This document shows positions 26,141-35,046 of a DNA stretch of 64,000 bases, one piece after another. The position numbers and the translations under genes were made by a program. Source of the stretch: Lacticaseibacillus jixianensis (GTDB taxonomy: Bacteria > Bacillota > Bacilli > Lactobacillales > Lactobacillaceae). The DNA lies in NCBI RefSeq assembly GCF_003946485.1, contig NZ_RHOJ01000014.1, positions 1 to 64,000 of the forward strand, given 5' to 3'. Positions within the stretch are counted from its first letter, which is position 1; each line of letters opens with the position of its first letter. The notes beneath the pieces are model-generated. The model made no database searches, had not been told where the DNA came from, and saw only the letters and a list, made by a program, of their open reading frames with translations.

Positions 26141-26266
26141 AAGGTGCAGAGGGTCGACGTTCTTAGCCCGACGGCTAGCCTAGCTCCAAGCATTGCCGCT
26201 GTACTTTGGCGGCGAGGCTTGGGGCGTAGCTAGACGCTCGGGCGTTGTCGACCCGGCGCCCGATTA
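26141..26266 (+). repeat. structured intergenic repeat, copy C3
   Basis: Appears identical to C1 although C2 lies between them, so it is a recent copy or gene conversion. Confidence 0.92.
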
Positions 26267-26269
26267 ATC

Positions 26270-26394
26270 AAGGTGCGCCGGCGGACGCTTTTAGCGGGAC
26301 ATGTAGCCTAGCTCAAGGCATTGTCGGCGAACTTTGCCGACGAGGCCTTGAGCGTAGCTACATGCTCCCGCGTTGCGAACTCGGCGCCCGATTA
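26270..26394 (+). repeat. structured intergenic repeat, copy C4
   Basis: Stem 2 GCGGGA-CATGTAGC with GCTACATG-C-TCCCGC is perfect apart from the bulged C; stem 3 CTCAAGGC/GCCTTGAG perfect; tip GTCGGC/GCCGAC. Stem 1 arms are mismatched (see C2). Confidence 0.92.
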
Positions 26395-26426
26395 CGCCGG
26401 ATCCATCCCCGCCCCCTGCCTGGACT

Positions 26427-26449
26427 ACCCAGCCAGCCCCTGGGTTTTT
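26427..26449 (+). terminator. terminator after repeat cluster C
   Basis: CCCAG/CTGGG stem with five T between cluster C and the liaF promoter. It would stop any read-through from the repeats. Confidence 0.6.
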
Positions 26450-26472
26450 GTAAAAATCCGCCTCGGGTCCGA

Positions 26473-26500
26473 CTGACCGGCCGGCAATAATGGGTATACT
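26473..26500 (+). promoter_or_regulatory. liaFSR promoter
   Basis: CTGACC and TATACT with a 16-bp spacer, 27 nt before the liaF start. Confidence 0.6.
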
Positions 26501-26526
26501 AAAGAGAAACGGAAGGGGGCGGCAGT

Positions 26527-27237
26527 GTGAAGCGGCGATGGCAGTTGTTTTGGATCCTTGAGATCGCTTTGACCATGGTCTTGGGCTATCAGATCGTGAC
26601 GAATCCCGGCAGCTGGATCAGCATGCTCAGCGGCTTGCTGGCGCTGCTGATCGGCGTTAAGGGCCACTTTTGGCGCACCTTCTGGCTGACGCTCGGCGCG
26701 ATCCTGGTCGCGGTGGGGTTGTTCATCAATCCGACCGTCTGGATCATTCTGTTTGTCGGCCTGGTGGGGGCACTGCTTGCCCTGTCCGGCAAGCACGGCG
26801 CCCGGCTGCCTTGGCAGCAGAAGCACTACATGGCCGTCCACGTGGCGGCGGCCACCGCCAAGGCCGGCACGCGCCAGCGGCATCCGTGGTTTGGCGATGA
26901 GACGATCGGCAAGGACACCTACGAGTGGGACGACATCAACCTCATCGTGGCCGCCGGCGATACGATTATCGACCTGGGCAACACGCTGTTGCCGCAGGGC
27001 GACTCGACGATCGTCATCCGCAAAGGGCTCGGCAAAACGCGGGTGCTGGTGCCAGTCGGCGTCGGGGTGATGGTCGACCATTCGGCGCTTGCCGGAACCC
27101 TATCGGTGGACGGAAAGGAAAGCGGGCTGCACAACCAAACCGTGCGCCAGTACAGTGATGATTACGACACCGCGAGCCGCCGCCTGCACATCCTCACCAA
27201 CGTGCTGGTCGGTGACCTGGAGGTGCTGTCAGTATGA
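26527..27237 (+). CDS. liaF: LiaF-like cell-envelope stress inhibitor
   Basis: This 236-residue membrane protein has three to four N-terminal TM helices (about 6-85) and a C-terminal DUF2154/LiaF beta-helix-like domain (YEWDDINLIVAAGDTIIDLGNTLLPQGDSTIVIRKGLGKTRVLVP). In the family it holds the LiaS kinase inactive until lipid II-active antibiotics perturb the envelope. GTG start after a GGAAGGGGG run. It overlaps liaS by 4 bp, and the liaF-liaS-liaR order is the standard one. No liaIH-type effector gene is adjacent. Confidence 0.92.
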   Translation: MKRRWQLFWILEIALTMVLGYQIVTNPGSWISMLSGLLALLIGVKGHFWRTFWLTLGAILVAVGLFINPTVWIILFVGLVGALLALSGKHGARLPWQQKHYMAVHVAAATAKAGTRQRHPWFGDETIGKDTYEWDDINLIVAAGDTIIDLGNTLLPQGDSTIVIRKGLGKTRVLVPVGVGVMVDHSALAGTLSVDGKESGLHNQTVRQYSDDYDTASRRLHILTNVLVGDLEVLSV

Positions 27238-28298
27238 AGCTGAAGCATACGGTATGGACGTTTGCCGTTGTGACGTTTGCCACCGGGGCGCTGGAGCTGG
27301 GGTTGGTCTTTTTGGCCAGCGTGGCTTCAAAGCGGCAGTTCCTGGTGCTGCTGATGGTCCAGGTGCTGGGGATGCCGCTGCTGACATACCTCGTGACCGG
27401 CGCGGCGCTGATCGGCCTGATCGCCGCCACCCTGATCTCCGTCTTTGACCAGTATCAGCACCGGCAGTTGACCCGGCGGCTGACCCAGCTGGTGGCGGGG
27501 CAGACCGGGGCAGCGGTGCTGGCGCGCCAAAGCCAAGCCAAGGAAGCGCTGGGGCAGGATGTGGCGAGCGAGCTTGAAGCGCTGCGGCAAAAAATGATCC
27601 GCTTGCAGCAGGAGATCGACCGCTACTCCAACGCGCCGCTGGTGCTTGATGGGCAGTCCAAGGAACAGATCCTGACCGAGGAGCGCCACCGCCTGGCCCG
27701 AGAGCTGCACGATTCCGTTTCGCAGCAGCTGTTTGCGGCGATGATGATGCTGTCGGCCCTGCGCAGCGTGGTCGACCGCGACCGGCCGGACGCGCCGGAG
27801 GCCAAGCAGATCGAAACCATTGAAGGCGTGATCAACGAGGCCCAGGCCGAAATGCGCGCCTTGCTGCTGCACCTGCGCCCGACCAACCTTGAGGGCAAGT
27901 CCCTGAAGGAAGGCATTATCAGCCTGCTCCAGGAGCTCCAGACCAAGATCAAGATCGCGATTTCCTGGGACCTGCAAGACATTCACCTGTCGCGGGGCAG
28001 CGAGGACAACCTGTTTCGCATTGTGCAGGAGCTCCTGTCCAACACGCTGCGCCACGCCAAGGCCAAGCACCTGGAAGTCTACCTGAAGCGCGTTGAGGCC
28101 ACGGTGATCCTGCGCGTGGTGGATGATGGCGTGGGGTTTGACCCCAAAACGGAAAATACTACCGGCAGCTACGGGCTGTCGAACATCACGGAACGGGCAG
28201 CGGCCATTGGCGGCACTGCCAAGGTGATCAGCTTCCCCAAGCAGGGGACGAGCGTTGAGATCCGCGTGCCGTTAACAAAGGAAGAAGCTCATGATTAA
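27234..28298 (+). CDS. liaS: LiaS/VraS-type sensor histidine kinase
   Basis: This 354-residue intramembrane-sensing kinase has two TM helices (about 8-30 and 50-72) with almost no extracellular loop, and a coiled cytoplasmic linker. The HisKA_3 dimerisation domain carries phospho-acceptor H159 in RLARELHDSVSQQL, and a HATPase domain ends the protein (VQELLSNTLRHAKA, VDDGVGFD, GSYGLSNITERAAAIGG). It senses envelope stress together with LiaF and phosphorylates LiaR. The last 8 bp overlap liaR. Confidence 0.94.
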   Translation: MKLKHTVWTFAVVTFATGALELGLVFLASVASKRQFLVLLMVQVLGMPLLTYLVTGAALIGLIAATLISVFDQYQHRQLTRRLTQLVAGQTGAAVLARQSQAKEALGQDVASELEALRQKMIRLQQEIDRYSNAPLVLDGQSKEQILTEERHRLARELHDSVSQQLFAAMMMLSALRSVVDRDRPDAPEAKQIETIEGVINEAQAEMRALLLHLRPTNLEGKSLKEGIISLLQELQTKIKIAISWDLQDIHLSRGSEDNLFRIVQELLSNTLRHAKAKHLEVYLKRVEATVILRVVDDGVGFDPKTENTTGSYGLSNITERAAAIGGTAKVISFPKQGTSVEIRVPLTKEEAHD

Positions 28299-28944
28299 AG
28301 TATTGATCGTCGATGATCACGAAATGGTGCGCCTGGGGGTCTCGACATACCTCGGCGTGCAGCCCGACCTGCAAGTGGTGGGCGAGGCGGCGGACGGCCA
28401 GGAAGGGCTAGATAAGGCCCTGGCGCTGCGGCCGGACGTTATTTTGATGGACCTGGTGATGCCGAACATGGACGGCATCGAGTCCACGAAGCGCATCATG
28501 GCGGCGTGGCCAGAGGCGCGGATCATCATTTTGACCTCGTTCATCGACGACGAGAAGGTCTACCCGGCGATCGAGGCCGGTGCCGCCAGTTACATCCTCA
28601 AGACGGCGACGGCCGAGGAAATTGCCGCGGCGATCCGCAAGACCGCGGCGGGCGATTCCGCCTTAGATCCGCAGGTCACCACCAAGATGATGAACCGGCT
28701 GACCAAAAAGGCCCAGCCTGAGCTGGCAGACGAGCTGACCAACCGGGAGCGCGAGGTGCTGATGCTGATCGCGCAGGGCAAGTCGAACCAGGAGATCGCC
28801 GACGAGCTGTTCATCACCCTGAAGACGGTGAAGACCCACGTCTCGAACATCCTGGCCAAGCTGGAAGTCGAGGACCGCACCCAGGCCGCGATTTACGCCT
28901 TCAAGCACGGGCTGGTCAAGCAAGACGGTCAGGAAAACCAGTGA
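28291..28944 (+). CDS. liaR: LiaR/VraR-type response regulator
   Basis: This 217-residue NarL-family regulator has a receiver domain with acidic D8-D9 and phospho-acceptor D54 (ILMDLVMP), a switch serine or threonine in ILTSFID and the lysine in YILKTAT. The LuxR-type helix-turn-helix is LTNREREVLMLIAQGKSNQEIADELFITLKTVKTHVSNIL (about 150-189). It activates envelope-stress genes in the family. The third gene of the liaFSR operon, it ends at an intrinsic terminator. Confidence 0.95.
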   Translation: MIKVLIVDDHEMVRLGVSTYLGVQPDLQVVGEAADGQEGLDKALALRPDVILMDLVMPNMDGIESTKRIMAAWPEARIIILTSFIDDEKVYPAIEAGAASYILKTATAEEIAAAIRKTAAGDSALDPQVTTKMMNRLTKKAQPELADELTNREREVLMLIAQGKSNQEIADELFITLKTVKTHVSNILAKLEVEDRTQAAIYAFKHGLVKQDGQENQ

Positions 28945-28951
28945 GGGTCAA

Positions 28952-28975
28952 GGCTGCCAGATTGGCGGCCTTTTT
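28952..28975 (+). terminator. liaFSR terminator
   Basis: GGCTGCC/GGCGGCC stem and five T, 7 nt after the liaR stop. Confidence 0.85.
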
Positions 28976-29011
28976 CAATGCCGCTGGGGGGGCCCGGGCT
29001 GCGGCGGCACC

Positions 29012-29039
29012 AAAAAACCGCTACTCCAATGAGCAGCGG
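29012..29039 (-). terminator. yfhO terminator
   Basis: On the minus strand CCGCTGCTC/GAGTAGCGG is followed by six T, immediately after the stop. Confidence 0.88.
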
Positions 29040-29040
29040 C

Positions 29041-31671
29041 TTAGCGGCGCGACCGTAAGCGGCCCGGGGCGATCGGCTTGCCCCGCGGCGGGAACCGGAA
29101 CCAAACGCCCGTCAGCAGCAGGGCCAGCAGGCTGACCACGATGCCAGCCCAGAAATAAGGCGGGGTGTAGGTCAGCTCAATGGTGTGCGTCCCCTTGCTT
29201 AGCCGCAGCGCCATCAGCTCACCCAGCACCTTGTGCACCTTGGCAGGGTGGCCATCCACCTTGACGTGCCAGCCCGGGGCAACCGGCAGCGACGTCATCA
29301 GGACCTGATGATCCTGGCTGGCGGTGGCGGTGGCCTGCAGGCTGCGATCGCCGCGCTGCACCAGGTGCCAGCTGCCGGCCTTGAGCCGGTTGAGCAGGAC
29401 CGTTGTCTGCGACATGTCCAGCGTGAGCAGGCGAACGTCACCGAAGTCGGCGGCATCCTTGTTCAACGTAAAGATCAGCGTCTGCTTCTTGCCCGGTGCG
29501 CTGGGGGTGACGTTGAGCAGTTCGCGGTCGCGGAACGTGTCGTAGATCGGCACGCTGCGGCCGTTTTGCGTCAGGCTGACCAGGTTGTCGGTGAAGTTGG
29601 CGCCGATCTGCAGGTAGTACGGATCGGTGGTCCGGGCCGTGAAGGTGTAAGTCACGGTGGTCGTCTTGGCCAGCGGTTTCTTGGTCACGTTACTCATGGA
29701 GACGTTGCCGCCTTTGACCGTCATCGGGCTCAGCGCCGCCGTCGTGAAGAGCAGCGGGGGGGTCTTCGCGCCCGTCAGCCCCGCCATGATGCGCTCTTGA
29801 TTGAGGGCGGGTGCGCCGGCCATCAGCTTGGTGGTCAGGATCTGATCGGCGGCGACGAATCCCAGCCCCAGGGCATAGGGGTTCTCGTAGACGGTGAAGG
29901 TGCTGGTTTGGCTCTTCTGGTCGTAATCAAACAGGTCGGGGCGGGCGGAGACCTGCGGCAGGAAAATGGTCGGTGAGGCGTCCAGCCGCGGGGTGATGAA
30001 TCCCTTGAGGTCAAGCAGGGCGTCGGTGATCACCGTGCCGGCGGTGTAGGCGACGAAGCCGTCACCGGCGCTTTGGCCCAGCGCCCCAAAAAAGCGCGGC
30101 GTGGCGGGTTCCATCATGGACGTGAAATGATCCGTGCCGAGGTAGTTGACCTGCATGGCATCGTTTTTGGAGCGCAGGGTCGTTTTGCCGATGCGGTCAT
30201 TTAAGCCGACCTGCCGCTGGGCGGCAGTGATCCCGCCGCGCAGGGCCTCGGTGTAGGTGTGGTAGTCGGAGTGGGTGATGTAAGACAGCTGGTTCAGCGT
30301 CAACACGGCGTTGCTGCCGGCGTCGACCACCATCAGGAAGCAGACGCCGAGCAAGATGGCCGGCTGGCGGTCGGAAAGCAAGGCTAACCCGACCAGGGCC
30401 AGCACGTCCAGGCCGATCGTCAGCCATAGCGCGCTGGGCGTCAGGTAGGCGTACTGGGCGCGGTTCAAGAGGACGGCCGCGTCCACGCCCGCGAAGACGA
30501 TCAACGCCACGATCAGCTGCGGCGCGGTGATCCCGTTTGGCCGCAGGGCCAGCGCCCGCCAGGCCAGCACCAGCAGCCAGAAGCAAATGACAAAGGAGAA
30601 CCGGTACGGGTACCACACCGGGTACTGCATGCCGTGCCAAAGCAGATCAAGCGGCGCCCAGCTGATGGACAGCGCTAAGAAGCCGCTGTAGCCCAGGGCG
30701 TAGAGCTTTTCGCGCCACGGGATCGCGCGGGTGAAAAAGTAAAGCACGAAGCCGATCAAGGCGACGCTGCCGACAAAAATGTTGGCCTGGCCGGTCGGCA
30801 TCTGGCCGTAGGAAAAAGCGCCGGCGAAGAACTTGCCGAGCTGCTTGAGCGGGGTGGTTTCAAAATGCAGCCAGCGAATGTGGGTCTCGGTGTACGTGCC
30901 CTTGCTTTGGCCGAGCTGAAATAAGGTGGGCAGCAGGAGCCAGGCGGAAAGCCCGCCGGCCAGCAGCCCGGCGCCGGCAAACCGGCCGCAGGCGCGCAGG
31001 GTCTGGCGCCACGGCAGGCGCGCCTCGACCAGGCGGAGCCCGAAGTAGCCGATGATGAACAGCACGATCATGTAGCCCATGTAGTAGTTGCTGATGATGG
31101 CGACGGTCAGCCAGCCGAGAAACGGCCACGGCCGCCGGCGCGTGATCAGCGTGTCGACGCCCAGCGCGATCAGCGGCAGGAAGACGGCGGCGTCCAGCCA
31201 CATGAGGTTCAGCTGGTTGGCCAGCATCCACCCGGAGAGCGAAAACGCGGTGCCAAAGCCGACGATCCACGGCAGGCTGCCGCCGTGGCGCTTGATGTAC
31301 AGGCCCATGGTCAGCCCGGCGGCCGCGTACTTGGCCAGTGTCATGACGGTGATGGCGAGGTCAAGCGCCCCTTGGGGGAACAGCAGGAGCAGCAGGTTGA
31401 ACGGACTCATCAGGTAGTACGCCCAGGTGCCAAGGGCGTCGCCGCCCAGGTCCTTGCTGAAGGCGAAGAAGAACTGCCCGGGGTGGCCGAACCAAGTCGT
31501 GCGGTAGTAGCTGTAAAAATCGATGTACTGCTGCCCCATGTCAACGGTCATGACCGAGTTATTGCCAAACGGCCACACCCTGGCTGCAATGAAGTAGCCT
31601 GCCATGATGAGGGCCGGCACGGCGGCCGCTAAAAGCAGGGGATGTTTGTGAAACCAACGCCAGGCGCGCAT
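29041..31671 (-). CDS. yfhO: YfhO-family multispanning membrane protein
   Basis: This 876-residue GT-C-fold membrane protein has about 13 TM helices in the first 480 residues, including an early loop with acidic residues (VDMGQQYIDFYSYY) typical of lipid-linked-sugar glycosyltransferases. A large extracytoplasmic domain (about 480-840) and a final TM (YFWAGIVVSLLALLLTGVWF) follow. YfhO proteins glycosylate lipoteichoic acid or related polymers in some Firmicutes; whether this one does is inference. GGAGG precedes the ATG. It is monocistronic and convergent with liaR. Confidence 0.9.
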   Translation of the reverse strand: MRAWRWFHKHPLLLAAAVPALIMAGYFIAARVWPFGNNSVMTVDMGQQYIDFYSYYRTTWFGHPGQFFFAFSKDLGGDALGTWAYYLMSPFNLLLLLFPQGALDLAITVMTLAKYAAAGLTMGLYIKRHGGSLPWIVGFGTAFSLSGWMLANQLNLMWLDAAVFLPLIALGVDTLITRRRPWPFLGWLTVAIISNYYMGYMIVLFIIGYFGLRLVEARLPWRQTLRACGRFAGAGLLAGGLSAWLLLPTLFQLGQSKGTYTETHIRWLHFETTPLKQLGKFFAGAFSYGQMPTGQANIFVGSVALIGFVLYFFTRAIPWREKLYALGYSGFLALSISWAPLDLLWHGMQYPVWYPYRFSFVICFWLLVLAWRALALRPNGITAPQLIVALIVFAGVDAAVLLNRAQYAYLTPSALWLTIGLDVLALVGLALLSDRQPAILLGVCFLMVVDAGSNAVLTLNQLSYITHSDYHTYTEALRGGITAAQRQVGLNDRIGKTTLRSKNDAMQVNYLGTDHFTSMMEPATPRFFGALGQSAGDGFVAYTAGTVITDALLDLKGFITPRLDASPTIFLPQVSARPDLFDYDQKSQTSTFTVYENPYALGLGFVAADQILTTKLMAGAPALNQERIMAGLTGAKTPPLLFTTAALSPMTVKGGNVSMSNVTKKPLAKTTTVTYTFTARTTDPYYLQIGANFTDNLVSLTQNGRSVPIYDTFRDRELLNVTPSAPGKKQTLIFTLNKDAADFGDVRLLTLDMSQTTVLLNRLKAGSWHLVQRGDRSLQATATASQDHQVLMTSLPVAPGWHVKVDGHPAKVHKVLGELMALRLSKGTHTIELTYTPPYFWAGIVVSLLALLLTGVWFRFPPRGKPIAPGRLRSRR

Positions 31672-31787
31672 GGCGGCCTCCTTCCGGCGCGCTTACAAAA
31701 GGGTAAAAGGTCACCTTGAAGCGCACGAATTTGCTCTTTTCATAGTAACATGAAAGCCAGCAAGTCGTGGCGGAGGCCGGTGGTTTT

Positions 31788-31796
31788 TGCTACACT
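31788..31796 (+). promoter_or_regulatory. extended -10 promoter of the PBP2b gene
   Basis: TGC-TACACT, 27 nt before the TTG start; no clear -35 box. Confidence 0.5.
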
Positions 31797-31822
31797 TAGA
31801 GGGTTATCAAAGGAGAGAGCAC

Positions 31823-33940
31823 TTGAAATATATTCGTACCCCCAAACCAAAACGCGAGCGATCGCACATTCCGGTGCGGCTCAACATTCTATTTTTCTTC
31901 GTGTTCCTGCTGCTGGCCGCGCTGGTGGCGCAGTTAGCGTACTTGCAGATCATGAACGGGGCCAAGTTCCGCGCCGATGTCGACTCGACCGATTCCGCAG
32001 TGGTCACCGGCGCCGTGCCGCGGGGCCAGATCTATGACGCCGAGGGCCGCCTGCTGGTCGCTAATTCCGCCAACAGCGCCATCGTGTACACCAAGAGCGT
32101 CGGCGTGTCGGCGGCGACGATGCGCAAGACCGCCGACGAGCTGGCCAAGTACGTCGCCATCGACCAGGACGGCATGCGCAAGCGCGACTACGCCGACTAT
32201 TTTCTGGCGGACAAGGCCACCGAGCAGGCCGTGATCGCCAAACTGCCGAAGGCGCTGCAAACCACCAAGGACACCGCCAAGCAGTACCGCGCGGAGATCG
32301 CCTATGCGCAGAGGCACCTGCCGGATTACTCGGACCGGGAAAAGGCGGCGGCCACCTTCTATAAGAAGATGAACGCCGCCAGCCAGCTGACGACGGTGTA
32401 CCTCAAGGACCGGGACGTCACGCAAGATGAGGTCGCCCAGGTCGGCGAGCACCTGACCGCGATGGCGGGGATCAACCTCGGCACCGACTGGGACCGCGCC
32501 TATCCTGACGGCAAGTCCATGCTCAGCATCATCGGCACGGTGTCGTCAGAGAAGACCGGGCTGCCGGCCGAGACACTGAACGAGTACCTGGCTAAAGGTT
32601 ACGCGCGCAACGACCGCGTCGGCACCTCGTATTTGGAAAAGGAGTACGAGGACGTCCTGAAAGGGGCCAAGTCGCGCACCGAGGTCGGCATCGGCAACAA
32701 CAATAACATTGTCAGCCAAACCACGCTGTTCAAAGGCCAGCAGGGCGCCAACCTGAACCTCACCATCAATTCCGAATTCCAAAAGCGGGTCGATCGCGAC
32801 GTGCAAAAGGTCTTCAATCAGGCCCGGTCCGCCGGTGAGACCGCGGTGTCGGACGGCGCCTACGCGGTGGCGATGAACCCGCACACCGGCGCCATTTTGG
32901 CCATTTCCGGCCTGCACCAGGACGTCAAGACCCACCAGATCACCAATGATTCGCTGGGCGTCTTGAACCGGGCGTTTGCGATGGGGTCCATCGTCAAGCC
33001 CGCCATGGTCCTGGGGGCACTCCAGGACGGTGTCATCACGGTTGACAACAACAGCCAGGCGGATACGGCCATTTACCTCCGGGGGGCGCCGGTCAAGAAG
33101 TCGGACTACGGGATCAACACCTTTAGCTCCCTGACGGCCACCAAGGCGATCGAGGTGTCCTCTAACACGTACATGATGCACCTGGCCATGAAAGAAGCCA
33201 ACGCGGCGTACGCGCCGAACGCGTACCTGCGGATGAACAAGGATATCTTCACCAAGATGCGGGGGTACTTCCGGCAGTTTGGCCTCGGGCAAAAAACCGG
33301 CGTCGACCTGCCTGGCGAGATCGCGGGGATGGAAGGCCAAGAGTACAACGAAGACGGGATCTTCCAGCCGGGCTCGGCGCTTGACCTTTCTTACGGGAAC
33401 TTGGATACCTACACGCTGATCCAGGCGATCCAGTACGTCAGCACGCTGGCCAACAACGGCTATCGCATGGAGCCTTACATCGTCAAAAACGTGAGCCAAA
33501 CGCTGAGCAACGGGAGCGCGGGGCCGGTCCTTGAAACGACCACGCCCACGGTGCTGTCGAAGATCAAGAACAACCAGGCCCAGATCAACCTCGTGAAGCA
33601 GGGCATGTGGCAAGTCGTCCACGGCACGTCCGGGTACGCGACCGGGACGGCGCTTCAGGCGCTTAACCCCGGGGTGGCCGGCAAGACCGGGACGGCGCAG
33701 ACGTTCACCCCGAACCCGACGAATCCCAACGGCAAGCCGATCGAAGGCATCACGCAGAGCTTCGTCGGCTACGCGCCGGCAGCCAATCCGCAAGTGGCCA
33801 TTGCGGTCGTCGTGCCGAACGTGGCCCGGATGTCCAGTTACGCGTACGACATCGCCAAGCTGATCTTCCAGGATTACTACGCGCTTTACAAAGTGCCGGC
33901 CCAGAAGAACTACGACGCGAAGGCCAGCTCGCCCCGTTAG
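31823..33940 (+). CDS. pbp2B: class B penicillin-binding protein (PBP2/PBP2b)
   Basis: This 705-residue bitopic D,D-transpeptidase cross-links peptidoglycan during elongation. A cytoplasmic basic N-terminus precedes one TM helix at about 20-42, and the dimerisation domain contains GAVPRGQIYDAEGRLL at 63-78. The transpeptidase domain carries S389-x-x-K392 (GSIVKPA), S446-S-N448 and a KTGT box near residue 620 (GKTGTAQTF). The start is TTG at 31823, 5 nt after AAGGAGAG. Its neighbours (rhomboid, glucokinase operon) match other lactobacilli. Confidence 0.95.
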   Translation: MKYIRTPKPKRERSHIPVRLNILFFFVFLLLAALVAQLAYLQIMNGAKFRADVDSTDSAVVTGAVPRGQIYDAEGRLLVANSANSAIVYTKSVGVSAATMRKTADELAKYVAIDQDGMRKRDYADYFLADKATEQAVIAKLPKALQTTKDTAKQYRAEIAYAQRHLPDYSDREKAAATFYKKMNAASQLTTVYLKDRDVTQDEVAQVGEHLTAMAGINLGTDWDRAYPDGKSMLSIIGTVSSEKTGLPAETLNEYLAKGYARNDRVGTSYLEKEYEDVLKGAKSRTEVGIGNNNNIVSQTTLFKGQQGANLNLTINSEFQKRVDRDVQKVFNQARSAGETAVSDGAYAVAMNPHTGAILAISGLHQDVKTHQITNDSLGVLNRAFAMGSIVKPAMVLGALQDGVITVDNNSQADTAIYLRGAPVKKSDYGINTFSSLTATKAIEVSSNTYMMHLAMKEANAAYAPNAYLRMNKDIFTKMRGYFRQFGLGQKTGVDLPGEIAGMEGQEYNEDGIFQPGSALDLSYGNLDTYTLIQAIQYVSTLANNGYRMEPYIVKNVSQTLSNGSAGPVLETTTPTVLSKIKNNQAQINLVKQGMWQVVHGTSGYATGTALQALNPGVAGKTGTAQTFTPNPTNPNGKPIEGITQSFVGYAPAANPQVAIAVVVPNVARMSSYAYDIAKLIFQDYYALYKVPAQKNYDAKASSPR

Positions 33941-33980
33941 CAGAGCGGGCGGCGCATGGCCGCGCCTCGGCGCCTGATTT
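33938..33980 (+). repeat. probable internally deleted relic of the structured repeat
   Basis: Directly after the PBP2b stop, GCAGAGCGGGC resembles the repeat's left edge (GTGCAGAG plus stem 1), and CTCGGCGCCTGATT (33966-33979) matches its right edge as in copies C2 and E2. About 80 bp of body are missing. Confidence 0.45.
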
Positions 33981-34003
33981 GCTAGGAAACAGCCCGGATA
34001 AAT

Positions 34004-34135
34004 GCTAAACTGTTTAGTGAGCTTGGGAGCGTTTTTTCAGAGTTCACTTGTGGCGACCGGCAGCGGGGTCCTCCCGCTGGCGGCGATTATTTAAGCGTCG
34101 GGGTTCAATGCGATGCTCGGAAAGGAGCCAGCCGT
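34004..34135 (+). promoter_or_regulatory. structured leader of the gluP-yqgQ-glcK operon
   Basis: TAAACT at 34009-34014 may be a -10 box. The next 120 nt hold a strong hairpin, GGCAGCGGG/CCCGCTGGC (34061-34082), and no reading frame. The identity of this leader is not recognised. Confidence 0.4.
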
Positions 34136-34816
34136 TTGCAAAATTCACTGAGACGAATTCAAAATCAGCCGTACGTGACTTACCTGCTGCTTGAGATCAC
34201 GCTTTTCGTCTTCCTGCTGGAGACGCTGGGCGGCGGCTCCGAGAGCACGTATGTGTTGTTGCGCTTCGGGGCGCGCTGGAATCCGCTGATTCAAGCCGGC
34301 CAGTGGTGGCGACTGATCACGCCGATCTTTGTTCACATTGGCCTGATGCACATTCTGGTCAACGGGGTCACGTTGTTTTACCTGGGCGGTTTGACCGAGC
34401 GGATCTTTGGCCACTGGCGGTTCGCGCTGCTTTACCTCGTGAGCGGCTTTACGGGTAATCTCGCCAGCGCCGCGTTCAACGCCAGCGGCCTGGCCGCCGG
34501 GGCGTCAACGTCGCTGTTTGGCATGATGGGTGCCTTCTTGATGCTTTATGACGGGTTTCGCGATGAGCCCGGCATTCGCATGCTGGCCCGGCAGTTCGTG
34601 ATGCTGGCGGCGCTGAACATTGTGTTTGACCTGTTCATACCCGGCGTGGACATCTTCGGGCACGTTGGCGGGTTTGTCGGTGGCTTTTTGATTGCCTACG
34701 CCCTCGGCGCCCCGAACGTCGGCGAGACCGCGGCGCCGCGGCGCGTTGGCTCCTTGTTCGCGCTGGTGGCCGGCAGTGCGGCACTGCTGATCTTTACCTT
34801 TGGGAGTGCCTTATGA
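34136..34816 (+). CDS. gluP: rhomboid family intramembrane serine protease
   Basis: This 226-residue polytopic protease has six to seven TM helices. The family motifs are present: WWRLITPIFVHIGLMHILVN before and in TM2, the catalytic serine in GASTSLFG (the first GxSx) and the catalytic histidine in IFGHVGGFVGG. The TTG start lies 8-9 nt after AAAGGAG. As in Bacillus (gluP/yqgP) it precedes yqgQ and glucokinase, overlapping yqgQ by 4 bp. Compared with many lactobacilli, rpmG and 5-formyl-THF cyclo-ligase genes are not between it and PBP2b. Confidence 0.93.
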   Translation: MQNSLRRIQNQPYVTYLLLEITLFVFLLETLGGGSESTYVLLRFGARWNPLIQAGQWWRLITPIFVHIGLMHILVNGVTLFYLGGLTERIFGHWRFALLYLVSGFTGNLASAAFNASGLAAGASTSLFGMMGAFLMLYDGFRDEPGIRMLARQFVMLAALNIVFDLFIPGVDIFGHVGGFVGGFLIAYALGAPNVGETAAPRRVGSLFALVAGSAALLIFTFGSAL

Positions 34817-35046
34817 AGACCTTTTATGACGTTTTGCAGCTCCTTGAGCGGTACGGGACGTTCATTCACGTCGGTAAACGACTGTGGGACATTGAGCTGG
34901 CGGCCGTGGAAGTCGACCGGCTGCACGCCGCGCGCCTGATCGACGATAAGACGTACGCGACCGCGAAAATTGTTTTGCGCCACGAGCATGAACAAGAAGA
35001 GAAGCATCCCTTGATTAATGAAGATGGAGGAAAAAGTAATGGCTGA
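34813..35046 (+). CDS. yqgQ: YqgQ family protein (DUF910)
   Basis: This 77-residue small cytosolic protein of unknown function is always found before glucokinase in Firmicutes. It has the family stretch MKTFYDVLQLLERYGTFIHVGKR and LWDIELAAVEVDRLHAARLID, a helical bundle that in structures resembles DNA/RNA-binding helices. It overlaps gluP by 4 bp and glcK by 8 bp, so translation of the three is coupled. Confidence 0.92.
   Translation: MKTFYDVLQLLERYGTFIHVGKRLWDIELAAVEVDRLHAARLIDDKTYATAKIVLRHEHEQEEKHPLINEDGGKSNG

Noticed and set aside
34004-34135. 6S RNA
   Set aside because: Length is plausible, but the 5' and 3' ends do not pair into a rod with a central bubble, and no terminator precedes gluP.
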